This document shows, one piece after another, positions 8,479-18,017 of a stretch of 63,736 nucleotides of DNA (positions are counted from its first letter, which is position 1; every line of letters starts with the position of its first letter). The notes beneath the pieces were generated by a model. That model was not told the DNA's origin, made no database searches, and saw nothing but the letters and a program-made list of their open reading frames with translations. Location of the stretch: positions 1 to 63,736 of the forward strand of contig JAJDBT010000011.1 of the NCBI GenBank assembly GCA_029261215.1. Reading direction: 5' to 3'. Origin of the DNA: Nitrospirota bacterium (GTDB taxonomy: Bacteria; Nitrospirota; Nitrospiria; SBBL01; JAADHI01). The translations under genes were made by a program, and so were the position numbers.

Positions 8479-10041
8479 ATGACACATATTGATTTATACG
8501 ACACCACCTTACGAGACGGCGCGCAGGCCGAGGATGTCTCATTTTCAGTTGAAGACAAGCTTCGCATCGCCCGTAAGCTGGATACGCTCGGTTTCCACTT
8601 TATTGAAGGCGGCTGGCCCGGCGCCAACCCGAAAGACATTCTCTTTTTTGAAGAAATGAAAAAACACCCGCTCAAGTCTGCTCAACTGGTGGCTTTTGGC
8701 TCAACCCGCCGGTGGCGGCATAAAGCATCGGAAGAAATAAACCTCAAGAACCTGATTGACGCAGGCACCAATTGGATTACCCTCTTTGGAAAAAGCTGGG
8801 ACCTTCACGTGACGGAAGCCCTGGGGATTACCCTCAAACAAAACCTGACACTGATTTCGGACTCCATTGAGTACTTAAAATCAAAGGGGAAACGGGTCTT
8901 TTATGATGCAGAACATTTTTTTAGCGGATACCTTGCACAACCCGATTACGCCTTAAAAACGCTGGAAACCGCACGAAAAGCGGGGGCAGAATGCCTGATT
9001 CTCTGTGACACCAACGGAGGGATGATGCCCTGGCAGATCCAGGAAATTCTCGCCGTTGTTTTAAAGGAAGTCGGCAACCCCATCGGCATTCATACGCATA
9101 ATGATTCTGAAATGGCCGTCGCCAATACCCTCACGGCAGTCACACTGGGCGTCACCCAGGTTCAGGGAACGATCAACGGTTTTGGCGAACGCTGTGGAAA
9201 TGCCAATTTCTGCTCGATTATTCCAAACCTAAAACTTAAGATGGGCTTTGATGTCGTCTCGGATAATCAACTGAAAAACCTGCGGGAGGTCTCTCGGTAT
9301 GTGAGTGAAATTGGGAACCTGCCTCACAACAAACATCAACCCTATGTCGGACAATCGGCCTTTGCCCACAAGGGTGGGATTCATGTCCATGCTGTACGAA
9401 AAAACTCCGAAACCTATGAACACATTACGCCTGAAAAAGTCGGCAATCAGCAGCGGATTTTAATCTCGGATTATGCAGGGAAAAGCGCATTGCTTGAGAA
9501 GGCAAAAGCTTACAATATTTCGCTTTCGGATGATTCGCCTCAGGTGCAGAAAATTTTAAACACCCTCAAGAATCTCGAACACGAAGGTTTTCAGTTTGAA
9601 GGTGCGGAAGCTTCTTTTGAGTTGTTAATGAAACGGGCGCTCGGCACGGGAAAAACCTTTTTTAAACTCGTGGGCTTTCGTGTGATTGATGAAAAAGAAC
9701 AGGGGAAGGGGCATTCGGTTTCTGAAGCAACGCTTCGGATCTCGGTCGAAGGAAAGATTGAACATACGGTGGCCCAGGGAAACGGCCCGGTAAATGCGCT
9801 GGATCATGCCTTGCGACGCGCTCTGGAAAAGTTTTATCCTGAACTTTCAAAAGTAAAACTGCTGGATTATAAAGTACGGGTTTTGACCGCAAGCGATGGC
9901 ACGGCCTCAAAAGTACGTGTGTTGATCGAATCAGGGGACGGGAAAAAAAAGTGGGGGACGGTCGGGGTTTCCGAAAATATCGTCGAAGCCAGCTGGCAGG
10001 CCCTGGTGGACAGTATCGAATACAAACTTTTGAATGGTTGA
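8479..10041 (+). CDS. cimA: (R)-citramalate synthase
   Basis: 520 residues, the LeuA/CimA family. The metal-binding motif DTTLRDGAQ is at the N-terminus (8-16), HTHND carries the metal-ligand histidines, and a C-terminal LeuA regulatory domain follows (about 370-515). The length and the GAQAEDVSFS start fit citramalate synthase better than 2-isopropylmalate synthase or homocitrate synthase. It condenses pyruvate with acetyl-CoA, giving 2-oxobutyrate for isoleucine without threonine deaminase. It sits 17 bases after lysC, as in many Nitrospirota and deltaproteobacteria. Confidence 0.93.
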   Translation: MTHIDLYDTTLRDGAQAEDVSFSVEDKLRIARKLDTLGFHFIEGGWPGANPKDILFFEEMKKHPLKSAQLVAFGSTRRWRHKASEEINLKNLIDAGTNWITLFGKSWDLHVTEALGITLKQNLTLISDSIEYLKSKGKRVFYDAEHFFSGYLAQPDYALKTLETARKAGAECLILCDTNGGMMPWQIQEILAVVLKEVGNPIGIHTHNDSEMAVANTLTAVTLGVTQVQGTINGFGERCGNANFCSIIPNLKLKMGFDVVSDNQLKNLREVSRYVSEIGNLPHNKHQPYVGQSAFAHKGGIHVHAVRKNSETYEHITPEKVGNQQRILISDYAGKSALLEKAKAYNISLSDDSPQVQKILNTLKNLEHEGFQFEGAEASFELLMKRALGTGKTFFKLVGFRVIDEKEQGKGHSVSEATLRISVEGKIEHTVAQGNGPVNALDHALRRALEKFYPELSKVKLLDYKVRVLTASDGTASKVRVLIESGDGKKKWGTVGVSENIVEASWQALVDSIEYKLLNG

Positions 10042-10052
10042 GGTTCTTAATC

Positions 10053-10958
10053 ATGAAAACACCATCCACCCCGTCGAAAAGAGAAGTCAGGATTGCTTTT
10101 GTCCTTCTGATTGTTCTTCCCTTGTTAATTTCATGCCAACAAAGTGAACCCATATCCACGACAGGGCCACCCGCGACCATCCCGGCATCGCTCTTACTCC
10201 CTCCTCAGGAAATGTCCTCTAAAGAGACCATTGATGACATTCCTGCACGTGCGCTGCTTCTCACCGAAAAAGCCTTTATTCGCGTGGCAAAACACGTCAC
10301 TCCAGCCGTTGTGAATATCAGCACTATTCATTTTGTACGTCACCCCGACCGCCCCAAGAATGAAAAGGACGGTTTCTTCCAGAATTTTTTAAGCGACATG
10401 TTCAAAAATGCGCCACGCCGCCAATTCAGTCAAAAAAGCCTCGGCTCGGGTTTTATCATCAGCAAAGAAGGGTTTATTCTCACCAATTATCATGTCATTT
10501 CGGAAGCGGACCAAATTACAATACGACTTTCCGACCGAAGGGAGTTTATCGGCGAAATCGTAGCAAAAGACGAACAGCGTGATTTGGCGATTATCAAAAT
10601 TCCGCCACATGATGATCTTCCCATTACCCGGCTTGGAGATTCACAAGGCATCGAAGTCGGAGAATGGGCAATCGCCATCGGAAACCCTTTTGGACTCGAC
10701 CGAACCGTCACAGTCGGCGTCATTAGCGCCACAGGCAGAAACCATCTCGGACTGCCTGACGAGGGGGAATTTTTACAAACTGACGCTTCTATCAATGTTG
10801 GAAATAGCGGCGGGCCGCTCCTGAATGTTGCGGGACAGGTCATCGGGATCAATACCGCAATTGTGGCCTCCGGACAAGGCATTGGATTTGCGATTCCGAT
10901 TAATACGGTCAAAAAAATGATGCGGGAATGGATTGAAGCCCCTGAAAAACAGGGCTAA
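10053..10958 (+). CDS. HtrA-like trypsin-family serine protease lipoprotein without PDZ domain
   Basis: 301 residues from the ATG at 10053; longer frames would start inside cimA. A hydrophobic leader ends in LLISC (lipobox, Cys28), so the protein is probably membrane-anchored in the periplasm. The catalytic triad is complete: H147 in TNYHVIS, D177 in QRDLAII and S252 in GNSGGPL. The family core is that of DegP/DegQ/DegS, but the protein stops right after the protease domain, where one or two PDZ domains normally follow. The stop is 14 bases from the convergent gene, so no PDZ remnant lies downstream. It may be regulated differently from true HtrA proteins. Confidence 0.88.
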   Translation: MKTPSTPSKREVRIAFVLLIVLPLLISCQQSEPISTTGPPATIPASLLLPPQEMSSKETIDDIPARALLLTEKAFIRVAKHVTPAVVNISTIHFVRHPDRPKNEKDGFFQNFLSDMFKNAPRRQFSQKSLGSGFIISKEGFILTNYHVISEADQITIRLSDRREFIGEIVAKDEQRDLAIIKIPPHDDLPITRLGDSQGIEVGEWAIAIGNPFGLDRTVTVGVISATGRNHLGLPDEGEFLQTDASINVGNSGGPLLNVAGQVIGINTAIVASGQGIGFAIPINTVKKMMREWIEAPEKQG

Positions 10959-10972
10959 ACGCGCCAGGGCTT

Positions 10973-11668
10973 TTATCTGAAATCGAAGTTTTCCTCTTTC
11001 AGCATCACCTCAATTTTTATCTTTTCTTTCAGCCGCGCGACATAAGCTTCTATCTTCAGCTTTTGTTTTTTTCTGGACAACAAGGCTTCAATATCTTTTT
11101 CGATTTCCTCAAAGGGTCTGCCAGTATAATCTTTCTGATGTTCAAGATAATAGGCATTCACTTCTCTGGGTCTGATAAAAATAAATTCTACAATACGCTC
11201 CTGAATAAGTTTTTGGACCCAGAGAAATCTCAAGATTTCGACTTTTAACTCAGGGAGATCAAAGCCCACAGACTGAAGCGCATCCTTAAAGGCCACTTCA
11301 TTTTTAAAGCGTTTTCGAATCAGGACAAGATGATTTTCGACTTCTTTTTCTGTCGGTTTTTGAGGGATAAATCGAACCGCTTCCGGCTCAAGCAGTTTCT
11401 GGCGAATAAGCGTATCAAGTCGTTCCAGGTACACCTCATTCTTCTCCTTGTCTCTATTTGGAGTGTTTTCGTCTTTGTGCGGCTCAAAAAAAAGACGATA
11501 TCGTTCCAAATCAGAAAAAAAAAGAACCTCCTGAAGGGGGCCGCCGCGACTGTCTTCGCCCTCAAAAGTCAGGATGGCCACAAGTCCTTCGACGAGGGTT
11601 TCCCCTTTTAAACTCAATGGACTGAGAAGGAGGAGCATACAGGAAAATAAAAGGGAAATGAGGTGCAT
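10973..11668 (-). CDS. Secreted SurA-N-like protein lacking a PPIase domain
   Basis: 231 residues with an N-terminal signal peptide (LLLLSPLSLKGE). The remainder is a charged helical protein with the pattern of the SurA/PpiD N-terminal chaperone domain (RLDTLIRQKLLEPEAVRF..., VENHLVLIRKRF, EVNAYYLEHQKDY). No parvulin-type peptidyl-prolyl isomerase domain is present; SurA proteins normally carry one or two. It is the last gene of the rsmE-RDD group, ten bases after the RDD gene. It is likely a periplasmic chaperone-like protein; the role is inferred only from domain resemblance. Confidence 0.7.
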   Translation of the reverse strand: MHLISLLFSCMLLLLSPLSLKGETLVEGLVAILTFEGEDSRGGPLQEVLFFSDLERYRLFFEPHKDENTPNRDKEKNEVYLERLDTLIRQKLLEPEAVRFIPQKPTEKEVENHLVLIRKRFKNEVAFKDALQSVGFDLPELKVEILRFLWVQKLIQERIVEFIFIRPREVNAYYLEHQKDYTGRPFEEIEKDIEALLSRKKQKLKIEAYVARLKEKIKIEVMLKEENFDFR

Positions 11669-11678
11669 CGGGCGTATC

Positions 11679-12191
11679 CTAATCTGAAAGTATAACCTCT
11701 GTTCCGATCAACAGATCATGGAGTGCCCTTTTTTTTCGATCAATGAGGGTCAATAGAAATCCAAAACCAAAAAAAAGGTGAGATAAAAAAAATCCAAAGG
11801 TCCGAATCAGTGAACGAAAATAAGAAGGGGGCTGGCCGGTTTTCGTGACGACCTTTATCCTCATAATCATTTTAGCAGGCGTTTGTCCGCCAAAAGCATG
11901 AAAAAACGTGAAATAACCGATATATAAAAAAAGATAACTGAGAAAAACAATCTCTCCCGTCCCGGAATAATAAAAAGAATCGATCCCTCCCGAGAAACGA
12001 AGCCCCATGAATCCTGAAAAAATAAAACCCAAAAACAGGGAGAATACAATCATCGTATCAATCACATAGGCGATTGCACGGCGAATAAAACCCGCAGGTC
12101 GTATTGGACAAGACTCAGGACGAACCGCGCTCTTAGGCGGCCCTTGTCGATAGAGGCCGTCGGTTTCAAGGAGTTCCATAGGACAACTCAT
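11679..12191 (-). CDS. RDD-family membrane protein
   Basis: 170 residues. The RDD domain is recognisable from its first helix (PAGFIRRAIAYVIDTMIVFS, with the Arg and Asp that name the family) and the later GGQTPAKMIMRIKV and LIDRKKRALHDLLIGTEV. Three to four membrane segments are visible. Function in the family is mostly unknown; some members exchange ions or act as stress proteins. The start overlaps the end of rsmE by 26 bases; an alternative start at 12179 would cut the overlap to 14. It is probably cotranscribed with rsmE. Confidence 0.85.
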   Translation of the reverse strand: MSCPMELLETDGLYRQGPPKSAVRPESCPIRPAGFIRRAIAYVIDTMIVFSLFLGFIFSGFMGLRFSGGIDSFYYSGTGEIVFLSYLFLYIGYFTFFHAFGGQTPAKMIMRIKVVTKTGQPPSYFRSLIRTFGFFLSHLFFGFGFLLTLIDRKKRALHDLLIGTEVILSD

Positions 12192-12915
12192 ATTGAAGAA
12201 TACTCAAGGCCGCCAGAACCGCCGTTTCTGTTCGTAAAATACGCTCTCCCAATGAAAGAGAGATATAATCACTGGCTTCAGCTTGAGCGAGTTCAGATGC
12301 ACTCCAGCCGCCTTCGGGGCCGATCATGAGTGTCCCGGACCTTCCTGAAACTGAGAGGGCTTTTTCAATCACTTGCTTGCCTTCAGAAGGGGAACACTGT
12401 TCTGAAAAGATGAATTGAAACCCCTGATTTTCAGGCTCTGAAAACACCGTTTGTAAATCAACAGGCGGGTCTATCCTTGGCATATCCCAGCGACAAGACT
12501 GTTGTGCAGCCTCTTTTGCAATTTTTTCCCAGCGCGCCACCTGACGTGCCGCGCGCTTGAAATCGGGGCGAATCACGGTGTGTTCCGTGAGTACAGGCGA
12601 AATTCTTGTCACGCCCAGCTCCGTGGCTTTTTGAACAATCCAATCCATCTTTTCCCGTTTAATCAAGGCGACACACAACCTTATTTTAGGGGAATCGCCC
12701 GAAGGCCGCAATGATTCAGATTCAATTTCCAATGTGACAGGATGGGGACGCGTGGTGAGGACACGAGCGACATATCGTTTTGGCGTTTCGTCAATAAGAC
12801 GAATGGTCTCTCCGATCTTTAGCCTGAGCACATTTCCCAGGTGGTGTTCAAGATCCGAATCCAAACGGACCCGCTGCCCTAAGATGTGTTCAGATTGAAT
12901 AAAATAAACCGGCAT
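12166..12915 (-). CDS. rsmE: 16S rRNA (uracil(1498)-N(3))-methyltransferase
   Basis: 249 residues. An RsmE/SPOUT methyltransferase: an N-terminal PUA-like part (VRLDSDLEHHLGNVLRLKIGE), KREKMDWIVQKATELGV, and the SAM-binding trefoil knot near the C-terminus (LMIGPEGGWSASE and SLGERILRTETAVLAALS). It methylates U1498 of 16S rRNA. The order dnaJ-rsmE is common across bacteria; here a 61-base gap separates them. Confidence 0.95.
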   Translation of the reverse strand: MPVYFIQSEHILGQRVRLDSDLEHHLGNVLRLKIGETIRLIDETPKRYVARVLTTRPHPVTLEIESESLRPSGDSPKIRLCVALIKREKMDWIVQKATELGVTRISPVLTEHTVIRPDFKRAARQVARWEKIAKEAAQQSCRWDMPRIDPPVDLQTVFSEPENQGFQFIFSEQCSPSEGKQVIEKALSVSGRSGTLMIGPEGGWSASELAQAEASDYISLSLGERILRTETAVLAALSILQYELSYGTP

Positions 12916-12976
12916 GAAGATGCCTTTGATTTTCCAGAAAAGTCAAAATACACGTCATTGTTTTTTGGGAAAGGCC

Positions 12977-14083
12977 TTATTCAAAGAGACTTTTCACTTT
13001 TTCCAGGATCGTCCCCGACTCAGAATGGACTTCTTCTCCGCTGAGTTTCGCAAAGGTTTCAAGGCTTTCTCGCTGTTCTGTTGTCAGCTTTGTGGGAATC
13101 GTAATGCGAATTTTAACCACCTGGTCCCCGATGCCATGTCCCCGAAGATTTGGAAAACCCAGCCCTTTTAACCTCAATATTTTTCCATCCTGCGTACCCG
13201 CCGGGATTTTGAGCGGGGTCTTCCCCTTGATGGTCGGGACTTCAATGGTCGCGCCCAATGCCGCCTTGACAAAACTAATCTGCGCTTCGTAATAAATGTT
13301 GTCCCCATCTCGCGCAAACTCAGGATGATCTCCGACAGTAATGACGACATACAAGTCCCCTGCCGGGCCGCCATTCGCCCCAATTTCACCTTCACCCATT
13401 ACACGAAGACGCGTACCCGTATCAACGCCAGGGGGAATTCTGACTGAAATTGATTTTTCCCGCTCAATATATTTCTGCCCATGACATTTTTTACAGGGAT
13501 CGGCAATAATATTCCCTGCCCCGCGACAGGTGCTACAAGTCCGGCTGACGGTAAAAAACCCTTGCTGGAACCGCATCTGCCCCGCGCCATTACAGGTCGA
13601 GCACCGCTTTGTTGCCCCACTCTTTGCTCCTGTCCCCTTACATTGCTCACACTGTTCCGGCCGACGAAGCTTAATCTTGCCTTCTTTTCCTAAAAGAGCC
13701 TCTTCAAAGGTGATCGAAATATTGTACCGAAGGTCACTGCCGCGTTGCGCGCGACTTCCGCGCTGGCCGGGTTCGCCACCAAAAAATTCTTCGAAGATAT
13801 CTCCAAAAACATCAGAAAAACCACCGCCCTGTCCAAAATCAAAACCACCGGAACCTGCGGGTCCTGCATGCCCAAACTGGTCATAGGCCTGCCGTTTTTG
13901 AGGATCACTTAAAATACCGTATGCTTCGTTTGCTTCTTTGAAGCGATCTTCAGCACTTTTATCTCCCTCGTTACGGTCCGGGTGATATTTAAGCGCCAAT
14001 TTTCGATATGCTTTTTTTAATTCCTCCGAAGAAGCACTTTTACTAACATTCAGCACCTCGTAATAATCTCTCTTACTCGCCAT
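12977..14083 (-). CDS. dnaJ: Chaperone protein DnaJ
   Basis: 368 residues. Co-chaperone that stimulates DnaK ATPase. J-domain 1-70 with the HPD motif ([11 protein letters not shown]), a Gly/Phe-rich linker ([14 protein letters not shown]), and a zinc-finger domain with four CxxC modules: [24 protein letters not shown] and a last, slightly divergent CKKCHGQK. Substrate-binding and dimerisation regions follow. It is 109 bases after dnaK; that gap contains a long perfect inverted repeat (14129-14176). Confidence 0.97.
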   Translation of the reverse strand: MASKRDYYEVLNVSKSASSEELKKAYRKLALKYHPDRNEGDKSAEDRFKEANEAYGILSDPQKRQAYDQFGHAGPAGSGGFDFGQGGGFSDVFGDIFEEFFGGEPGQRGSRAQRGSDLRYNISITFEEALLGKEGKIKLRRPEQCEQCKGTGAKSGATKRCSTCNGAGQMRFQQGFFTVSRTCSTCRGAGNIIADPCKKCHGQKYIEREKSISVRIPPGVDTGTRLRVMGEGEIGANGGPAGDLYVVITVGDHPEFARDGDNIYYEAQISFVKAALGATIEVPTIKGKTPLKIPAGTQDGKILRLKGLGFPNLRGHGIGDQVVKIRITIPTKLTTEQRESLETFAKLSGEEVHSESGTILEKVKSLFE

Positions 14084-14128
14084 CGTTGTCCCTTAGTTCA
14101 ATCCACATCTTGACTCAAACAATTCGGA

Positions 14129-14176
14129 GTTGACTGTGACGGCTTAAGTATTTCTGGAAAAAGCGCCACAGTCAAC
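14129..14176 (-). repeat. Inverted repeat between dnaK and dnaJ
   Basis: GTTGACTGTG at 14129-14138 and its perfect complement CACAGTCAAC at 14167-14176 enclose 28 bases. No T-run follows on the minus strand, so it is not a standard terminator. An RNA hairpin here could set the DnaK:DnaJ ratio by processing or partial termination; that role is inference. Confidence 0.55.
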
Positions 14177-14192
14177 CGATCAATTATCTGTA

Positions 14193-16145
14193 TTACTTTT
14201 CAGTTTTTTCAGTTTTTTCAGTCTTATCCGTTTCTTCAAACTCGGCATCCACAACCGTTTCACCATCATCTGTCCCGGAAGCACCCGCATCAGAAGCGCC
14301 TTTAGCTCCGCCGTCTGCGGCTGGCCCACTCTGGTCTGCCGCCGTTTTTTTATACATTTCCTCCGCAAGCTTGTGCGAGACTTTTGAAAGGGCTTCTATT
14401 GCGGAACGAATCGCCTCAACGCTATCGCCTTCAATGGCTTTTTTACACGCCGCCAACTCACTTTCGATGGACGTTTTGTCAGACTCAGAGACTTTATCTC
14501 CAAATTCACCCAGAGACTTTTCCGTACTATAAATCAAGGTATCCGCTTCATTTCGGACTTCGACCAATTCCTTCTTCTTTTTGTCCTCTTCTGCGTGGGC
14601 TTCACCTTCTTTCACCATTCGGTCAATTTCTTCATCGCTGAGACCGCTTGAAGCCGTAATCTGAATCGACTGCTCTTTCTGTGTGCCTAAATCTTTTGCC
14701 GAAACATGAACAATCCCGTTCGCATCAATGTCGAAGGTCACTTCAATTTGCGGCACGCCACGTGGCGCTGGTGGAATACCCACCAGATCAAACTGGCCTA
14801 AAAGCTTGTTGTCGGCAGCCATCTCCCGTTCACCCTGATGCACCCGAATGGTCACTGCGTTTTGGTTATCCGCCGCAGTTGAAAAGGTCTGGCTCTTTTT
14901 TGTAGGAATCGTCGTATTTCGATCGATAATCCGGCTAAATACGCCGCCCATCGTTTCAATCCCGAGCGAAAGCGGGGTCACATCCAGCAAAAGAACGTCT
15001 TTCACATCCCCTTTAAGAACCGCACCCTGAATCGCCGCGCCAATGGCCACCACTTCATCCGGGTTCACGCCTTTGTGTGGCTCTTTTTTAAAGAAGTTTT
15101 TGACCACTTCCTGCACTTTTGGCATACGGGTCATTCCACCCACAAGCACCACTTCATTGATATCGCTGGCTTGAAGTTCGGCATCGGCCAGTGCTTTTCG
15201 ACAAGGCTCAATGGTTCTTTGAATAAGTGAATCAACCAATTGTTCCAGTTTAGCGCGTGTCAGTTTAATTGCAAGATGCTTTGGACCTGAAGCGTCTGCA
15301 GTAATGAAGGGAAGGTTGATTTCGGTCTCTTGTGAGGAAGAGAGCTCGATTTTGGCTTTTTCCGCCGCTTCCTTTAAACGTTGAAGGGCCATCTTGTCAC
15401 TCTTCAGGTCAATCCCGTTTTCTTTTTTAAATTCTGTGACGAGCCACTCTAAAATGGTGAGATCAAAGTCATCTCCGCCCAAGTATGTATCTCCATTCGT
15501 GGATTTGACTTCAAAAACACCATCACCAATCTCAAGAATCGAGACATCAAAGGTTCCGCCACCTAAGTCATAAACAGCAATTTTTTCGTCTTTTTTCTTG
15601 TCAAGTCCGTAAGCCAGGGCCGCCGCGGTTGGCTCGTTAATAATACGAAGGACCTTAAGCCCGGCAATCGCGCCCGCATCTTTGGTCGCCTGACGTTCAC
15701 TGTCGTCAAAATAAGCAGGAACGGTGATGACGGCCTCGGTCACTTTTTCACCCAAATAGTCCTCTGCATCCTTCTTGAGCTTTTGCAGGATCATTGCAGA
15801 AACTTCAGGCGGGCTATATTGTTTTCCCTGGATTTCAACATGGGCGTCATTATTTTTAGAACCCACAATTTTATAAGGGAGACGGCCCTTGGCTTCGATC
15901 ACCTCGGGTGCATCCATTTTACGCCCCATCAACCGCTTGATAGAAAACACGGTATTTTCGGGATTGGTTACTGCCTGACGGCGTGCAACGAGACCGACCA
16001 GTCGCTCTCCTTTATCGGTCACTGCCGCAATTGAGGGAGTCGTACGATTGCCTTCTGCATTTGAAATAACCTCCGGGTCTCCACCTGTCACAACCGCAAC
16101 ACACGAGAAAGTCGTACCCAGATCAATTCCGATTACCTTACCCAT
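14193..16145 (-). CDS. dnaK: Chaperone protein DnaK (Hsp70)
   Basis: 650 residues from the ATG at 16145. A start five codons earlier would put the strong AGGAGG (complement at 16151-16156) inside the gene, so 16145 is preferred. ATPase domain motifs: [62 protein letters not shown] and [12 protein letters not shown]. The substrate domain contains [14 protein letters not shown]. The C-terminal tail is rich in Gly, Asp and Glu but ends in a repeated KTEKTEK stretch rather than the common EEVKD-like end. Second to last of the hrcA-grpE-dnaK-dnaJ chaperone genes. Confidence 0.98.
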   Translation of the reverse strand: MGKVIGIDLGTTFSCVAVVTGGDPEVISNAEGNRTTPSIAAVTDKGERLVGLVARRQAVTNPENTVFSIKRLMGRKMDAPEVIEAKGRLPYKIVGSKNNDAHVEIQGKQYSPPEVSAMILQKLKKDAEDYLGEKVTEAVITVPAYFDDSERQATKDAGAIAGLKVLRIINEPTAAALAYGLDKKKDEKIAVYDLGGGTFDVSILEIGDGVFEVKSTNGDTYLGGDDFDLTILEWLVTEFKKENGIDLKSDKMALQRLKEAAEKAKIELSSSQETEINLPFITADASGPKHLAIKLTRAKLEQLVDSLIQRTIEPCRKALADAELQASDINEVVLVGGMTRMPKVQEVVKNFFKKEPHKGVNPDEVVAIGAAIQGAVLKGDVKDVLLLDVTPLSLGIETMGGVFSRIIDRNTTIPTKKSQTFSTAADNQNAVTIRVHQGEREMAADNKLLGQFDLVGIPPAPRGVPQIEVTFDIDANGIVHVSAKDLGTQKEQSIQITASSGLSDEEIDRMVKEGEAHAEEDKKKKELVEVRNEADTLIYSTEKSLGEFGDKVSESDKTSIESELAACKKAIEGDSVEAIRSAIEALSKVSHKLAEEMYKKTAADQSGPAADGGAKGASDAGASGTDDGETVVDAEFEETDKTEKTEKTEK

Positions 16146-16234
16146 TTTTTCCTCCTTCAAATAAATGCTGAAAATGTTTGTTTAATAGAGAAAATCATTC
16201 TCTAGTATTTATGACTTATCGATCATATCTCTGT

Positions 16235-16855
16235 TCAGTCGCCGCGCTCGGAAGAGATCTCTTCGCGTTCACTCATCGGAGCCTGTTTCTTTTTTGCAAC
16301 CATGACTAAAGAGGGGCGAAGCACTTTGTCATTTAAAAAGTATCCTTTTTGGGCTTCAGTCACGATTTCGTTATCTCCTATGTCTGAATCGGCTTCCGTT
16401 TCCACCTGGCCGACTGACTGATGATGAAAAGGATCAAAGGCTTGATTCAGGCATTCGATGGGCCTGACACCAAATTTATCCAATACAGTGAGTAGCTGTT
16501 TATGAATCATCGTGACACCTTCGACCATCTTGTCAAAATCATGTGTCTCGGTGGAATGCGTAATGGCACGTTCCAGGTTATCAATCACAGGCAAGGCTTC
16601 CTTGATTAGACGTTCATTGGCATATTTGATCTGATCCAGCTGGTCTTTTTGCATCCTTTTTTTATAATTTTCATGATCAGCAAGGGTTCGCAGATATTTT
16701 TCCTCCGCTTCTTTTGCCACTTTTTGCTGCGCTTCAAGCGCCGCCTGAAGCTGTTCCAAGTTTGACAAAACGGGATTTTCTTCAGACACTTCTGCGTCAC
16801 TCACCGTAGGCGCTTCCTCATCGGCCGCGTTCTCTTTTTCTTCTCCTTCGGTCAA
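16235..16855 (-). CDS. grpE: Nucleotide exchange factor GrpE
   Basis: 206 residues. Releases ADP from DnaK. An acidic disordered N-terminus is followed by a long coiled coil (about 30-90, LEQLQAALEAQQKVAKEAEE, DHENYKKRMQKD) and the beta domain with the family signature VLDKFGVRPIECLNQAFDPF then HHQSVGQ. It lies between hrcA (24-base gap) and dnaK (89-base gap) and should be under HrcA control. Confidence 0.96.
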   Translation of the reverse strand: MTEGEEKENAADEEAPTVSDAEVSEENPVLSNLEQLQAALEAQQKVAKEAEEKYLRTLADHENYKKRMQKDQLDQIKYANERLIKEALPVIDNLERAITHSTETHDFDKMVEGVTMIHKQLLTVLDKFGVRPIECLNQAFDPFHHQSVGQVETEADSDIGDNEIVTEAQKGYFLNDKVLRPSLVMVAKKKQAPMSEREEISSERGD

Positions 16856-16878
16856 GGGTTCCTCCTTAATTCAAATAT

Positions 16879-17922
16879 TTACGATAAATCCTCTAAAAGT
16901 CGGCTGACCTGCTTTGCGGCCGAATCGACCAATGGGATGACCTTGGAATAATCCATCCGTGTCGGACCGATCACCCCAAGCGCACCCAAAACACGATCCC
17001 CACGCTTATATTGAGAAACAACAAGGCTAAAGCCATGATTTCCTAAAAATCGGTTTTCGGAGCCAATAAACACCTGAACCCCCTTGCTTCCGATATATTT
17101 ATCGAGCAACTGAATCACCGATTGTTTTTCTTTGACCGCTTCCAGCAAACCTTTCATGATCTTTCTATCCGAAAAATCGGGAAGATCAAAAATATGCGTT
17201 GCGCCATCGGTATACAACTCACCCGATTCGCCCTCCATCATATCTCCAACCGCATACTTTGTTAATTCAAAGGCTTCTGTTTGTAGATGGTCGTATAAAT
17301 CCTCTATTTTTTCCATTTGAGTCATGAGCTTTTCCCGAATACCCTGAAGCGTCATGCCCTGATAAAAATTGTTCAAATAATCCGAAATATCATTGAGCGA
17401 TTTTTGGGAAATATCCTTGGCCAGATCAAAAAACTTATTCTGAACAAAACCCGCTTCCGAAACCGTAATGGCCATGATGCAATTGGCCCGAAGCCGGATA
17501 AACTCGATATGCCGAATATGCGCCGTGGCAATCTTTGGAGCGGTCACGACAGCCATATAATGCGTCAAATCAGATAATAATCGAGAGGTGTCCTGAAGCA
17601 GTAAGCTCGCGTCTTCTCTTTGTACCAGCTGCTCGGCTTCCATCATAATGCTGTTTTTATTGTTCAAAAAAGCTTCTTCCTCAAAAAGCGTATCCACATA
17701 AAATCGATACCCTTTTTCAGTGGGAATACGACCAGCGGAAGTGTGAGGATGGGTTAAAAATCCGCCCTCTTCCAAATCGGACATAATATTCCGAATCGTT
17801 GCCGAACCGACCCCAAAATCAAAACGCTCAGTAATGCTTCGGGAACCAATAGGAAGCGCCGTTTTGATATAAGACAGAATAACCGCCTTTAAAACTTTCT
17901 TACTTCGTTCGTCCAATTGCAT
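16879..17922 (-). CDS. hrcA: Heat-inducible transcription repressor HrcA
   Basis: 347 residues from the ATG at 17922 (MQLDERSKKVLKAV, a typical HrcA start). A GTG at 17934 would add four codons and lie inside the CIRCE operator, so the ATG is preferred; neither has a strong ribosome-binding site. The N-terminal winged helix contains GSRSITERFDFGVGSATIRN and MSDLEEGGFLTHPHTSAGRI; the C-terminal part has GVIGPTRMDYSKVIPLVD. HrcA binds CIRCE and represses the chaperone operon, aided by GroEL. It is the first gene of that operon and so probably self-regulated. Confidence 0.95.
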   Translation of the reverse strand: MQLDERSKKVLKAVILSYIKTALPIGSRSITERFDFGVGSATIRNIMSDLEEGGFLTHPHTSAGRIPTEKGYRFYVDTLFEEEAFLNNKNSIMMEAEQLVQREDASLLLQDTSRLLSDLTHYMAVVTAPKIATAHIRHIEFIRLRANCIMAITVSEAGFVQNKFFDLAKDISQKSLNDISDYLNNFYQGMTLQGIREKLMTQMEKIEDLYDHLQTEAFELTKYAVGDMMEGESGELYTDGATHIFDLPDFSDRKIMKGLLEAVKEKQSVIQLLDKYIGSKGVQVFIGSENRFLGNHGFSLVVSQYKRGDRVLGALGVIGPTRMDYSKVIPLVDSAAKQVSRLLEDLS

Positions 17923-17927
17923 CCGCT

Positions 17928-17954
17928 TTAGCACTCACTTCTGTAGAGTGCCAG
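17928..17954 (-). promoter_or_regulatory. CIRCE operator (HrcA binding site)
   Basis: TTAGCACTC (17928-17936), a nine-base spacer and GAGTGCCAG (17946-17954) match the CIRCE consensus TTAGCACTC-N9-GAGTGCTAA at 16 of 18 arm positions (the last arm has C for T and G for A). It lies just downstream of the -10 box and touches the hrcA start region, the normal place for HrcA repression. No second CIRCE was found before grpE, dnaK or dnaJ. Confidence 0.93.
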
Positions 17955-17955
17955 C

Positions 17956-17985
17956 ACCCTACCAAAAGGCCTCTTTCAGTGTCAA
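17956..17985 (-). promoter_or_regulatory. Sigma70-type promoter of the hrcA-grpE-dnaK-dnaJ operon
   Basis: On the minus strand, TTGACA (complement at 17980-17985) is followed after 18 bases by TAGGGT (17956-17961), then directly by CIRCE. The -35 box is perfect and the -10 box is weak. The position, between the coaX stop and the operator, supports the call. Confidence 0.65.
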
Positions 17986-18017
17986 GAACCCCTATAAGAG
18001 TGACGACCTGCACGTCC

